NCBI RefSeq assembly: GCF_963662255.1
Contig: NC_085049.1
Coordinates: 49,546,837 to 49,610,836 of the forward strand
Reading direction: 5' to 3'
Length of the DNA: 64,000 nucleotides
DNA from: Cinclus cinclus
Lineage: Eukaryota > Chordata > Aves > Passeriformes > Cinclidae
The position numbers were made by a program, and so were the translations under genes. Every line of letters begins with the position of its first letter. The first letter of the stretch is position 1. The notes beneath the pieces are model-generated. The model was not told where the DNA came from. It ran no database searches and was given only the letters and a program-made list of their open reading frames with translations. Below, one piece after another: positions 61,601-64,000 of the stretch.

Positions 61601-63127
61601 AACATGCCTTGAGCTTCTAATGTTTCATTAACAATGAGGTTTACTAATCGTAATTTGTATTTTAATGTAAGCCTGATATTAGAAAATGACAAAAGTTGCT
61701 TTGTGGCTACCTTTGTTTAGCTATTAAGTACTTATGGACTTTCAAGATTCAAAAAGGCAGTAATTCCTAGTCATCTTAAAAACAGTAAAAACCGTTCAGA
61801 GGTCTTCATTTAAAAAAATTGCAGACTAAGAATAACTGAGTAAATTGTAACCGAAGTAGATGCTATATAAATGTTCAGGGTCAGGTTGGATGGAGCTCTG
61901 AGTAACCTGGTTTAGTGGAAGGTTCCCTGCTCACAGTATGAGGGCTGGAACTGGGTGATTTTTAGGGCTCCTTCCAACCCAAACCATTCTATAAATCTAT
62001 AATTTTAGGATATGCAAAATTTGATCAAGGTTTAAATCTGATTGCTTGAGTGTCAAGAAATGGGGACAGTAAATTTCCCATGAACTTCAAAGGCAGCAAG
62101 CTGAGGTCAGGATTGTATCACAATCTTAGAAACTTTAGTGAGCCCCATTCACCTGGGATGCTTGTAAAAGCTGCAGGAAAAGACATTGCTGCAATGAGGT
62201 CTGCTGTTATTCCCCATTTTGGAAGGGAGTGCTGGCATCATCCCAGTTTCTTCCATAATGTTTGAAAGGCCACTGTGCACATATGAAAGAGGAGCTGTGG
62301 ATCCTACAGCCAGCTACCTTTGGAAGCACATTCATTGAGCATTCATGAAAACCACCAAATATCTGTCTGTCCGAGGCAGGCTCAAACTAAATTAGAATAC
62401 AGAAAGCACTGTATTCTGGCTGAAGCACTTGGATATGTCAGCTATGCCCTACATTTCTTCATGTTTTGTAGTGTTTTATGGGCAAGAAATTAGATTTGGG
62501 TTGTGGCAGCAAGGCAGAAATATTTTTTTTATAGAAATGCTCTATTTAGGTACCATAATTCTCTCATAACTTGGATCCCACAAGATGTTCCCCAGAATTT
62601 CTTGCTGAAATTCATCTCTTTCCCTTCTGTTATTAAAGTCTTCTCAACATTTGAATAACTATGCCTTGCATGGTCTGGGAAATATAGATTCAAAGAATTG
62701 AACTGTGGGTTTGAGTTTTATTTTTTCCTTTTTTTTTTTTGAAACTCTTCATCAATTTATGTAGAAGCTATGACCTATGACCTCCACTGCAGAGGCGTAG
62801 TAAGGAAGTAGAAGGAAAGAGGGGTTGATGTGATGCTGGAAATAATTTTCGGTATTTGACTGAAAGCTACTCAGAGTGGAAGAGTTAAAATGTGGCTGTA
62901 AATCTGTTCATTTCAGTAGGTTCAAGGTGAAGCCCATAATGTTTCTAGAGATTAATTTTGTACTAATAATATTTTCTTCCTTAAGAACATTTCAGGTTCA
63001 AACCATGAGGCAAACCTTACTGGATTAGAACCATACAGCCCCTATTTTATCAGTGTCTCTGCATTTACCAAGCTTGGGAATGGCAATCAGTTCAGTAATG
63101 CTGTCCAATTTACAACAATGGAATCAG
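1209..63127 (+). CDS. PTPRQ: PTPRQ ectodomain, 40 joined exons, partial at both ends
   Basis: Receptor-type phosphatase of the R3 class. In mammals it acts on phosphatidylinositol phosphates and phosphotyrosine, sits at the base of hair-cell stereocilia, and its loss causes deafness. Joining 40 exons gives 7,222 nt with matching phases at every junction and no stop. Domain order is FN3-1, FN3-2, a C-type lectin-like domain, then FN3-3 to FN3-23. Exons 18 to 40 match the human protein as I remember it, including the boundaries of split FN3 exons. Exons 1 to 17 have no counterpart in that human protein but run in frame into it, and exon 17 is the missing first half of the FN3 domain that exon 18 completes. 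The signal-peptide exon of the long form and the transmembrane and phosphatase exons are outside or unidentified. PTPRQ identity is very secure; membership of the upstream exons is strongly inferred from frame continuity. Confidence 0.93.
1959..2094 (+). CDS. PTPRQ: PTPRQ exon 2: FN3-1, second half
   Basis: Acceptor AACTTGCAG in phase 0, donor GTAAGT in phase 1. It completes the FN3 fold with [15 protein letters not shown], where Tyr is the conserved F-strand tyrosine, and ends in a Lys-Thr G strand. The phase 0 entry matches the exit of the previous exon. Confidence 0.75.
3092..3110. repeat. poly-A run
   Basis: Nineteen consecutive A residues in intron 2, possibly the tail of an old retroposed element, though no element body is recognisable. 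Confidence 0.9.
3157..3199. repeat. ATTT-type simple repeat
   Basis: Imperfect TTTA units just upstream of exon 3. They double as the polypyrimidine region of its acceptor. Confidence 0.85.
3212..3466 (+). CDS. PTPRQ: PTPRQ exon 3: complete FN3-2
   Basis: A 255-nt exon, phase 1 to phase 1, encoding a whole FN3 domain. The core Trp is in VSFNW and the F-strand motif is [11 protein letters not shown]. Acceptor CTACTAG, donor GTATAT. It directly precedes the lectin-like domain. Its length is a multiple of three, so skipping it would keep the frame. Confidence 0.85.
3467..4442. other. intron 3
   Basis: AT-rich intron of about 1 kb. No exon or recognisable element found. Confidence 0.65.
4443..4660 (+). 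CDS. PTPRQ: PTPRQ exon 4: C-type lectin-like domain, first half
   Basis: Encodes the N-terminal half of a C-type lectin-like domain. It opens with [17 protein letters not shown], the extra cysteine pair of long-form domains plus the W-x-x-F-x-x-x-C-Y signature. The third cysteine is in QQTCE, followed by SQGAHLLDI and LWTGLND, which match the usual A-x-L-x-x-I and W-I-G-L motifs. Acceptor CAACAG in phase 1, donor GTCAGT in phase 0. Mammalian R3 receptor phosphatases as I know them have only FN3 repeats here, so this domain is unexpected; its fold is clear. Confidence 0.9.
4661..7952. other. intron 4, inside the lectin-like domain
   Basis: A 3.3-kb intron splitting the lectin-like domain. It contains a TG dinucleotide run (4895-4911). 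A 125-codon minus-strand reading frame (6045-6422) has no domain features and looks like chance. No other exon seen. Confidence 0.65.
4895..4911. repeat. (TG)n microsatellite
   Basis: About eight TG units in intron 4. Confidence 0.9.
7953..8139 (+). CDS. PTPRQ: PTPRQ exon 5: C-type lectin-like domain, second half
   Basis: Begins [13 protein letters not shown], matching the W-x-W-x-D-G strand of C-type lectins. The last three cysteines follow in TDCYAL, FFCYVQ and YICEYE. The EPN or QPD calcium/sugar motif and the WND motif are both missing, with only a displaced PEN before the fourth cysteine. Classic calcium-dependent sugar binding is therefore unlikely, and a protein ligand or structural role is more plausible. 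Acceptor CAATCTAG, phase 0; donor GTAACT, phase 1. Confidence 0.9.
8278..8562 (+). CDS. PTPRQ: PTPRQ exon 6: complete FN3-3
   Basis: A 285-nt phase 1-1 exon directly after the lectin-like domain. Core Trp in AVFVW; F-strand motif [13 protein letters not shown]; ends with a Val-Glu-Thr G strand. Acceptor TTTTACAG, donor GTAAGT. Confidence 0.88.
8762..8811. repeat. A/C-rich low-complexity tract
   Basis: CAAA and CACA units followed by a short C run, in the small intron between FN3-3 and FN3-4. Confidence 0.75.
8875..9159 (+). CDS. PTPRQ: PTPRQ exon 7: complete FN3-4
   Basis: A 285-nt phase 1-1 exon. FN3 landmarks are IHLKWKPPQ for the Trp strand and [13 protein letters not shown] for the F strand. 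Acceptor TTCAACAG, donor GTGATG. It has the same length as exon 6, consistent with tandem domain duplication. Confidence 0.88.
9308..9342. repeat. (ATTT)n simple repeat
   Basis: Imperfect ATTT/ATTC units in intron 7. Confidence 0.85.
9738..10007 (+). CDS. PTPRQ: PTPRQ exon 8: complete FN3-5
   Basis: A 270-nt phase 1-1 exon. Starts with a Pro-Pro A strand, core Trp in VILHWKLP, then [15 protein letters not shown] as the E-F region. The acceptor is ATCAAG, less pyrimidine-rich at its end than its neighbours; the donor is GTAAGA. Confidence 0.87.
10008..11130. other. intron 8
   Basis: 1.1 kb, non-coding. No exon or recognisable mobile element seen. Confidence 0.6.
11131..11391 (+). CDS. PTPRQ: PTPRQ exon 9: complete FN3-6
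   Basis: A 261-nt phase 1-1 exon. The usual core Trp position reads SVVLFVRMP, so the Trp is replaced. The E-F motif [15 protein letters not shown] is intact. Acceptor TTCTTCTAG, donor GTGAGT. Confidence 0.85.
11392..12734. other. intron 9
   Basis: 1.3 kb of AT-rich intron. Nothing recognisable beyond short reading frames without domain features. Confidence 0.6.
12735..12865 (+). CDS. PTPRQ: PTPRQ exon 10: FN3-7, first half
   Basis: Phase 1 in, phase 0 out. Encodes [19 protein letters not shown], a textbook FN3 A-B region, then FEQYEVTC and a CANC cysteine pair. Acceptor ACCTGTAG, donor GTATGC. Confidence 0.87.
13044..13173 (+). CDS. PTPRQ: PTPRQ exon 11: FN3-7, second half
   Basis: Phase 0 in, phase 1 out. 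Completes the domain with [20 protein letters not shown]. This L-S-P-G-x-L-Y-x-F style also resembles the repeats of the related phosphatase PTPRB. Acceptor TTTTCTAG, donor GTAAGA. Confidence 0.88.
13174..14614. other. intron 11
   Basis: 1.4 kb, non-coding. No recognisable element. Confidence 0.6.
14615..14765 (+). CDS. PTPRQ: PTPRQ exon 12: FN3-8, first half
   Basis: Phase 1 in, phase 2 out. Core Trp in SITVAWPPA, followed by [10 protein letters not shown]. Three candidate donors lie close together near 14757-14766. Only GTATGA after 14765 joins the next exon in frame, so that end was chosen. Confidence 0.82.
15279..15385 (+). CDS. PTPRQ: PTPRQ exon 13: FN3-8, second half
   Basis: Phase 2 in, phase 1 out. 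Encodes [19 protein letters not shown] and a closing Val-Ser-Thr strand. Acceptor CTTTGTAG, donor GTAGGT. Confidence 0.85.
15862..15959 (+). CDS. PTPRQ: PTPRQ exon 14: FN3-9, first half
   Basis: A 98-nt exon too short for most gene finders. Encodes [14 protein letters not shown] and [16 protein letters not shown], a clear FN3 start. Acceptor CATCCTCAG in phase 1, donor GTGAGA in phase 0. Confidence 0.86.
16051..16065. repeat. poly-T run
   Basis: Fifteen consecutive T residues in intron 14. Confidence 0.9.
18298..18402. repeat. T/G-rich low-complexity tract
   Basis: Long TTTTG-type runs on the + strand. The hydrophobic reading frame over it reflects composition, not a gene. Confidence 0.75.
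18759..18921 (+). CDS. PTPRQ: PTPRQ exon 15: FN3-9, second half
   Basis: Phase 0 in, phase 1 out. Encodes [19 protein letters not shown] and a closing Val-Ile-Thr strand. Acceptor CTTTGATAG, donor GTAAGG. Confidence 0.88.
18922..20419. other. intron 15
   Basis: 1.5 kb, with an A-rich/C-rich tract (19678-19726). No exon seen. Confidence 0.6.
19678..19726. repeat. A-rich tract with C runs
   Basis: Two long A runs separated by CCAAACC, ending in CCCCC. Possibly a decayed retroelement tail. Confidence 0.75.
20420..20680 (+). CDS. PTPRQ: PTPRQ exon 16: complete FN3-10
   Basis: A 261-nt phase 1-1 exon. Core Trp in [11 protein letters not shown] motif [19 protein letters not shown]; closing Phe-Val-Thr strand. 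Acceptor TTACCGTAG, donor GTCTGT. Confidence 0.88.
20681..22422. other. intron 16
   Basis: 1.7 kb with a T-rich stretch at about 20992-21033. Reading frames around 21890-22324 on both strands overlap each other and show no domain. No exon seen. Confidence 0.6.
20992..21033. repeat. interrupted poly-T tract
   Basis: Runs of T interrupted by GG and C in intron 16. Confidence 0.8.
22423..22583 (+). CDS. PTPRQ: PTPRQ exon 17: FN3-11, first half
   Basis: Encodes [15 protein letters not shown] and [19 protein letters not shown], the A to C strands of an FN3 domain. Acceptor CTCTTTCAG in phase 1, donor GTACGT in phase 0. This half domain is absent from the human protein as I recall it, which starts with its partner in exon 18. 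It is therefore the key link between the extra N-terminal region and known PTPRQ. It went unseen as a separate reading frame because no start codon falls in it. Confidence 0.87.
22841..22981 (+). promoter_or_regulatory. putative internal promoter region of the short form
   Basis: Sequence just upstream of the internal signal-peptide exon. It contains homeodomain-type AT sites (ACTAATTAATTGT at 22843-22855 and a further ATTAAT) and a TATA-like CATATAATAT at 22961-22970. The latter is too close to the ATG to place a start site upstream of it in the usual way. Promoter activity is inferred from the exon, not from a clear core promoter. Confidence 0.25.
22982..23035 (+). CDS. PTPRQ: PTPRQ alternative first exon: signal peptide of the short form
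   Basis: An ATG with A at -3 and G at +4 opens the frame [18 protein letters not shown], which ends at CAG followed by a GTATTT donor in phase 0. That phase is exactly what exon 18 requires. The 18-residue hydrophobic leader matches the human PTPRQ N-terminus, remembered as MDFLIIFLLLFIGTSETQ, in length, in the LLLF-x-GT core and in the final Gln before the junction. It lies in the intron directly before exon 18. Translation from here gives a protein that starts with half an FN3 domain, as in human. What remains unseen is the transcription start. Confidence 0.82.
23499..23610 (+). CDS. PTPRQ: PTPRQ exon 18: FN3-11, second half; shared by long and short forms
   Basis: Phase 0 in, phase 1 out. 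Encodes [20 protein letters not shown] and then SRTVTTNVT, colinear with the start of mature human PTPRQ. It can accept either exon 17 (giving a whole FN3 domain) or the signal-peptide exon at 22982-23035 (giving half a domain). Acceptor CTATTTTAG, donor GTGAGT. Confidence 0.92.
24317..24543 (+). CDS. PTPRQ: PTPRQ exon 19: FN3-12, first part
   Basis: Encodes [20 protein letters not shown] and [19 protein letters not shown], nearly identical to human PTPRQ as remembered. First domain with the PNG loop. Acceptor TTTTTTAAG in phase 1, donor GTAAAA in phase 0 after YEIM. The weak donor is supported by an exact fit to the next exon. Confidence 0.95.
24544..26717. other. intron 19
   Basis: 2.2 kb. 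The longest open frame of the whole window (169 codons, 25651-26160) lies here. It is hydrophobic, has no domain and is not joined to PTPRQ. Nothing else recognised. Confidence 0.6.
26718..26787 (+). CDS. PTPRQ: PTPRQ exon 20: FN3-12, last part
   Basis: A 70-nt exon, phase 0 in and phase 1 out, encoding [20 protein letters not shown] and AES, almost the same as human. Acceptor TCATGTAG, donor GTAAAT. Confidence 0.95.
26788..28813. other. intron 20
   Basis: 2.0 kb, non-coding; no recognisable repeat or exon. Confidence 0.6.
28814..29013 (+). CDS. PTPRQ: PTPRQ exon 21: FN3-13, first part
   Basis: Encodes [40 protein letters not shown] and a tail ending LPECN. Strongly colinear with human PTPRQ. 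Acceptor TTTTCAAG in phase 1, donor GTAAGT in phase 0. Confidence 0.95.
29014..30366. other. intron 21
   Basis: 1.35 kb. Contains an alternating purine-pyrimidine TATG/CATA tract at about 29985-30055. No exon seen. Confidence 0.6.
29985..30055. repeat. alternating TATG/CATA tract
   Basis: Near-palindromic run of ATGT/ACAT units in intron 21. Confidence 0.7.
30367..30616 (+). CDS. PTPRQ: PTPRQ exon 22: Ser/Thr/Pro-rich insert plus end of FN3-13
   Basis: Starts [20 protein letters not shown], a Thr/Ser/Pro-rich loop of about 35 residues that looks like a mucin-type O-glycosylated insert. It then returns to FN3 with [20 protein letters not shown] and ends IVRTPES. Human has the same insert at the same exon start. 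Phase 0 in, phase 1 out. Confidence 0.94.
30617..31764. other. intron 22
   Basis: 1.15 kb, AT-rich, nothing recognised. Confidence 0.6.
31765..31893 (+). CDS. PTPRQ: PTPRQ exon 23: FN3-14, first half
   Basis: A 129-nt phase 1-1 exon. Encodes [39 protein letters not shown] and YGPS. The loop is VTGK instead of PNG, as in human. Acceptor GTTTAAG, donor GTAAGT. Confidence 0.94.
31894..32631. other. intron 23
   Basis: 0.7 kb with a GGTT-type repeat at 32452-32477. No exon seen. Confidence 0.6.
32452..32477. repeat. (GGTT)n simple repeat
   Basis: Short imperfect TTGG units in intron 23. Confidence 0.85.
32632..32778 (+). CDS. PTPRQ: PTPRQ exon 24: FN3-14, second half
   Basis: A 147-nt phase 1-1 exon. 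Encodes [38 protein letters not shown] and VFTPAD, colinear with human. The acceptor ATTCCAG was chosen over TTTTAG at 32602 because only it keeps the frame. Donor GTAAGT. Confidence 0.94.
33091..33480. other. CpG-rich block
   Basis: About twenty CpG dinucleotides in under 400 bases, against an almost CpG-free background. Includes a short CCAAAT/CCAAGT micro-repeat near 33207-33224. A 148-codon minus-strand frame crosses it without recognisable domains. It could be a small CpG island or an inserted element whose family I do not recognise. Confidence 0.6.
33955..34092. repeat. AT-rich low-complexity tract
   Basis: TATA/TATAT-rich sequence with the 14-base word AAAATTATATAAAC occurring twice close together. 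Confidence 0.75.
34507..34679 (+). CDS. PTPRQ: PTPRQ exon 25: FN3-15, first part
   Basis: Encodes [20 protein letters not shown] and [19 protein letters not shown], ending GDKNK. Clear match to human PTPRQ. Acceptor TATTTAG in phase 1, donor GTATTC in phase 0. Confidence 0.94.
34680..37053. other. intron 25
   Basis: 2.4 kb. A C/T-rich stretch (about 36350-36600) produces overlapping open frames in several phases without domains. No exon seen. Confidence 0.6.
36350..36600. repeat. polypyrimidine-rich stretch
   Basis: Long C/T-biased segment on the + strand. The two overlapping reading frames of about 127 codons are a by-product of few purine-rich stop codons. Confidence 0.6.
37054..37267 (+). 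CDS. PTPRQ: PTPRQ exon 26: non-FN3 insert within FN3-15
   Basis: A 214-nt exon, phase 0 in and phase 1 out, encoding about 71 residues rich in Ser, Asn and acidic residues. The segment [12 protein letters not shown] aligns with YEGSAEM in human PTPRQ, which carries an insert of similar size here. It interrupts an FN3 domain and probably forms a long exposed loop. Acceptor ATTTATAG, donor GTAAGA. Confidence 0.9.
37268..38922. other. intron 26
   Basis: 1.65 kb, non-coding, no recognisable element. Confidence 0.6.
38923..39075 (+). CDS. PTPRQ: PTPRQ exon 27: FN3-15, last part
   Basis: A 153-nt phase 1-1 exon. Encodes [39 protein letters not shown] and VRTLEQ, resuming the FN3 fold after the insert. 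Close to human. It produced no reading frame of its own because it lacks a start codon and ends quickly. Acceptor ACTCACAG, donor GTAAAT. Confidence 0.93.
39186..39365 (+). CDS. PTPRQ: PTPRQ exon 28: FN3-16, first part
   Basis: A 180-nt phase 1-1 exon only 110 bases after exon 27. Encodes [34 protein letters not shown] and ends LLMT. Matches human. Acceptor TTTTTAAG, donor GTACAG. Confidence 0.93.
39366..40197. other. intron 28
   Basis: 0.8 kb, AT-rich, nothing recognised. Confidence 0.6.
40198..40305 (+). CDS. PTPRQ: PTPRQ exon 29: FN3-16, last part
   Basis: A 108-nt phase 1-1 exon. Encodes [20 protein letters not shown] and VFVRTPED, nearly identical to human. It was missed as a separate reading frame because of its size. 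Acceptor CTTTTCAG, donor GTAATA. Confidence 0.93.
40306..42750. other. intron 29
   Basis: 2.4 kb, non-coding. Short minus-strand frames near 41792-42174 lack domains. No mobile element recognised. Confidence 0.6.
42751..43032 (+). CDS. PTPRQ: PTPRQ exon 30: complete FN3-17
   Basis: A 282-nt phase 1-1 exon holding a whole FN3 domain: [20 protein letters not shown], then [19 protein letters not shown], then [20 protein letters not shown]. Colinear with human. Acceptor GTATTGCAG, donor GTGAGT. Confidence 0.95.
43033..43789. other. intron 30
   Basis: 0.75 kb, half of it a GC-rich decayed minisatellite (43190-43560). Confidence 0.6.
43190..43560. repeat. GC-rich decayed minisatellite-like block
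   Basis: Words recur at irregular spacing: TGGGGCAGGTCTG near 43366 and 43448, AGGGACTGGAT at 43502 and 43520, and GCCAAGC at least four times. Sharp GC contrast with both flanks. Probably a decayed tandem or transposed repeat; the family is not recognised. Confidence 0.55.
43790..43972 (+). CDS. PTPRQ: PTPRQ exon 31: FN3-18, first part, with a GC splice donor
   Basis: Encodes [20 protein letters not shown] and [20 protein letters not shown], ending LLTLRIT, very close to human. To match the phase-1 entry of exon 32 the exon must end at 43972, where the donor is GCCAGT. The nearby GT donors (GTATAT at 43978 and GTGAGT at 44007) leave phase 2 and run into a stop a few codons into exon 32. Acceptor ATCTTCTAG. 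Confidence 0.9.
43973..44610. other. intron 31, GC-AG type
   Basis: 0.64 kb. Begins GC instead of GT if the frame is kept; ends TTTGTTTAG. A strong unused GTGAGT lies 34 bases inside. Confidence 0.7.
44611..44712 (+). CDS. PTPRQ: PTPRQ exon 32: FN3-18, last part
   Basis: A 102-nt phase 1-1 exon. Encodes [20 protein letters not shown] and LHILTDED, as in human. Acceptor TTGTTTAG, donor GTAAGT. Confidence 0.94.
44831..44908. repeat. (TATC)n and (TATG)n microsatellite
   Basis: Imperfect tetranucleotide units in intron 32; likely length-variable between individuals. Confidence 0.85.
45179..45212. repeat. (ATAG)n(ATT)n microsatellite
   Basis: ATAG units followed by about five ATT units. Confidence 0.85.
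46656..46776 (+). CDS. PTPRQ: PTPRQ exon 33: FN3-19, first part
   Basis: Encodes [40 protein letters not shown] and the first two bases of a Trp codon. Phase 1 in, phase 2 out with donor GTAAGA. Almost identical to human. Confidence 0.94.
46777..50438. other. intron 33
   Basis: 3.7 kb, AT-rich, second longest intron here. No exon, RNA gene or recognisable mobile element found. Confidence 0.6.
50439..50599 (+). CDS. PTPRQ: PTPRQ exon 34: FN3-19, last part
   Basis: Phase 2 in, phase 1 out. After completing the Trp codon it encodes [36 protein letters not shown] and FRTSEG. Human has the same [10 protein letters not shown] motif. It has no long open frame of its own. Acceptor CTCTTTAG, donor GTAAGC. 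Confidence 0.93.
50600..52165. other. intron 34
   Basis: 1.6 kb, non-coding; no recognisable element. Confidence 0.6.
52166..52311 (+). CDS. PTPRQ: PTPRQ exon 35: FN3-20, first part
   Basis: Encodes [40 protein letters not shown] and ends GIFTQ. Phase 1 in, phase 0 out with donor GTAAGC. Close to human. Confidence 0.94.
52572..52602. repeat. (AT)n(TG)n microsatellite
   Basis: About ten AT units followed by six TG units, in intron 35. Confidence 0.9.
54229..54243. repeat. (TA)n microsatellite
   Basis: Short TA run in intron 35. Confidence 0.85.
59058..59223 (+). CDS. PTPRQ: PTPRQ exon 36: FN3-20, last part
   Basis: Phase 0 in, phase 1 out. Encodes [40 protein letters not shown] and VYTDQD. 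The human counterpart shares WLTASTSVGNGNKSS and VYTDQD. The bird segment after NFT is shorter. Acceptor CTCCTTAG, donor GTAAGT. Confidence 0.93.
59224..59694. other. intron 36
   Basis: 0.47 kb, AT-rich, nothing recognised. Confidence 0.6.
59695..59985 (+). CDS. PTPRQ: PTPRQ exon 37: complete FN3-21
   Basis: A 291-nt phase 1-1 exon. Encodes [60 protein letters not shown] and IRTDED. Strong match to human. Acceptor TCTCATAG, donor GTAAGT. Confidence 0.95.
60218..60493 (+). CDS. PTPRQ: PTPRQ exon 38: complete FN3-22
   Basis: A 276-nt phase 1-1 exon. Encodes [40 protein letters not shown] and FYTDES, nearly the same as human. Acceptor TTCATATAG, donor GTGAGC. Confidence 0.95.
60494..61242. other. 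intron 38
   Basis: 0.75 kb, non-coding; small minus-strand frames only. Confidence 0.6.
61243..61394 (+). CDS. PTPRQ: PTPRQ exon 39: FN3-23, first part
   Basis: Encodes [40 protein letters not shown] and ends EKLFFL. Phase 1 in, phase 0 out with donor GTATGT. Human shares the VPLAPPxNLTxIN start. The last codons run through ten consecutive T residues (61384-61393), a slippage-prone stretch. The loop is SNG instead of PNG. Confidence 0.92.
61395..62985. other. intron 39
   Basis: 1.6 kb containing the only mobile element I can identify, a CR1 3' end fragment (61873-62003). Confidence 0.7.
61873..62003 (+). mobile_element. CR1 LINE 3'-end fragment
   Basis: Contains the typical avian CR1 tail words: GGTTGGATGGAGCTCTGAG, AACCTGGTTTAGTGGAAGG, CTCCTTCCAACCCAAACCA and the terminal TTCTATAAATCTATAA, which replaces the usual ATTCTATG-type octamers. 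5' truncated and diverged, non-coding. CR1 is the dominant LINE of birds and also occurs in other reptiles. Confidence 0.9.
62986..63127 (+). CDS. PTPRQ: PTPRQ exon 40: FN3-23, last part
   Basis: Phase 0 in, phase 1 out. Encodes [40 protein letters not shown] and TTMES. Human reads NISGFKTEAKLVGLEP and [14 protein letters not shown] here. Acceptor TTCCTTAAG, donor GTTAGA (weak). Confidence 0.93.
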
Positions 63128-63274
63128 GTTAGATGTGACTTTTTCTAAGCTGCAGTCCTGACACTTTCAAATATATTTATATTTATTTACCTTGTGTGGC
63201 TGAACGAAAGTCCTCCTCTTCCCTCCAAAGAAAACATAACCTAAACACTATCTAATTGTCTCTTGCCTGTGTAG

Positions 63275-63423
63275 CACCAACTCACATTCCTATTTGTAGA
63301 CTGGGTTTGAAGTCTGATGTCGGAAGTGTAGAATTAAAAATGTCCTCATCTGAAATGAGAGGCTTATATGGCTACTACAAATCTTTTAATAGCAACACAG
63401 ATAAAGGGAGGAAAATTAGAGAG
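63275..63423 (+). CDS. possible FN3-24 first-half exon
   Basis: A 149-nt segment between a good acceptor (TTGCCTGTGTAG) and a GTATTC donor, phase 1 in and phase 0 out, the same pattern and size as exons 35 and 39. It would continue exon 40 in frame with APTHIP, then SVELKMSSSEMRGLYGYYKS. This follows FN3 strand spacing, but the core Trp is Met and the PNG loop is reduced. It does not resemble the next human domain as I remember it (VPDVVQN). It could be a divergent, alternative or decaying exon, or chance. Confidence 0.35.
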
Positions 63424-64000
63424 GTATTCGTCTTTGCAGATCAAAGCAGTAATTCAGATCCCTGTGAAAATAACTGAAATATTAGCAGTATCAAAAGCAG
63501 CTGGAGAAAAGATTGGCAAATGAACTGGAAATTATATTAGACAAATAGAAATTTTTAACATATTTTTAATGATTTATTTTAGGAAGGAAGCTAGCCACTA
63601 AAAGTGAAATACTTAACATTCACCAAAGAGAGCCTGTGGGTTTTGTGAAACTAGCTGTTGTGCAAAACTGTGGCTCCTTTGCCAGGTCAGAGCCCCCCCA
63701 GGCTCTGTAAGAGCTGCCAATCCCAGGGGGCAAGTATGGCTTAGGGGGCTCCCAGGTTCCTTTACACTGTTAGTAAAGGGAGCAGACCCCAAAATAAAAA
63801 GATCCCATATGATGACTATAGGTTTGCTAAGATCACGCTTCTAGTTAAAAATTCTTTCCAGAAGCAGTAAAGCAGAGGTTCTGGGAAAAAGTTACGGTTT
63901 TCATTGTAGCAAAGAGTTACAACACTGTCAGAAATCTGGACTGTCACTGAGCTGGTTCAGTTTGGCTGCTGGACCCCTGCAGCTGAAGGTGGTCCTCCTC
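63424..64000. other. right-hand end of window, intron
   Basis: Non-coding. From about 63600 the base composition rises, with a small inverted repeat (CAGAGCC at 63688 and GGCTCTG ending near 63707). This may be an unrecognised repeat. The next secure PTPRQ exon is not in the window. Confidence 0.5.

Noticed and set aside
1..64000. tRNA, rRNA, CRISPR, bacterial or viral genes
   Set aside because: No such structure seen. The window is one vertebrate gene with introns; simple repeats lack the regular spacers of CRISPR arrays.

Overview
The window is vertebrate nuclear DNA, almost certainly from a bird. Small exons with GT-AG splice sites sit in AT-rich introns, and a decayed CR1 LINE 3' end (about 61873-62003) has the avian-type tail. 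One gene fills the window on the + strand. It is PTPRQ, the receptor-type phosphatidylinositol/tyrosine phosphatase of inner-ear hair bundles. I recognised it because the exons from 23499 onward follow the human PTPRQ ectodomain, as I remember it, domain by domain and exon by exon.

I assembled 40 coding exons between 1209 and 63127. All splice phases agree, and the joined frame is 7,222 nt (2,407 codons plus one base) with no stop. The order is FN3-1 and FN3-2 (1209-3466), a C-type lectin-like domain (4443-8139), FN3-3 to FN3-10 (8278-20680), FN3-11 (22423-23610) and FN3-12 to FN3-23 (24317-63127). A possible further half-FN3 exon lies at 63275-63423. The remaining FN3 repeats, the membrane span and the phosphatase domain lie beyond the right edge. 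The true first exon of the long form lies left of 1209 and was not identified.

The most interesting result is at the N-terminus. The human protein as I recall it starts with an 18-residue signal peptide spliced straight onto the second half of FN3-11. Here that half domain has its first half upstream, preceded by about 1,079 in-frame codons with ten more FN3 domains and a lectin-like domain. The intron just before exon 18 also holds an 18-codon signal-peptide exon (22982-23035) that matches the human first exon in length, pattern and splice phase. The locus therefore seems able to make a long lectin-bearing form and a short human-like form from an internal promoter. Upstream repeats lack the PNG loop motif that most downstream repeats carry, so the proposed promoter sits at a boundary between two repeat classes.

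The introns hold simple repeats, one CR1 fragment, a CpG-rich block at about 33091-33480 and a GC-rich decayed minisatellite at about 43190-43560. I saw no second gene, no RNA gene and no CRISPR array. Comparisons with human PTPRQ are from memory; no database search was run.
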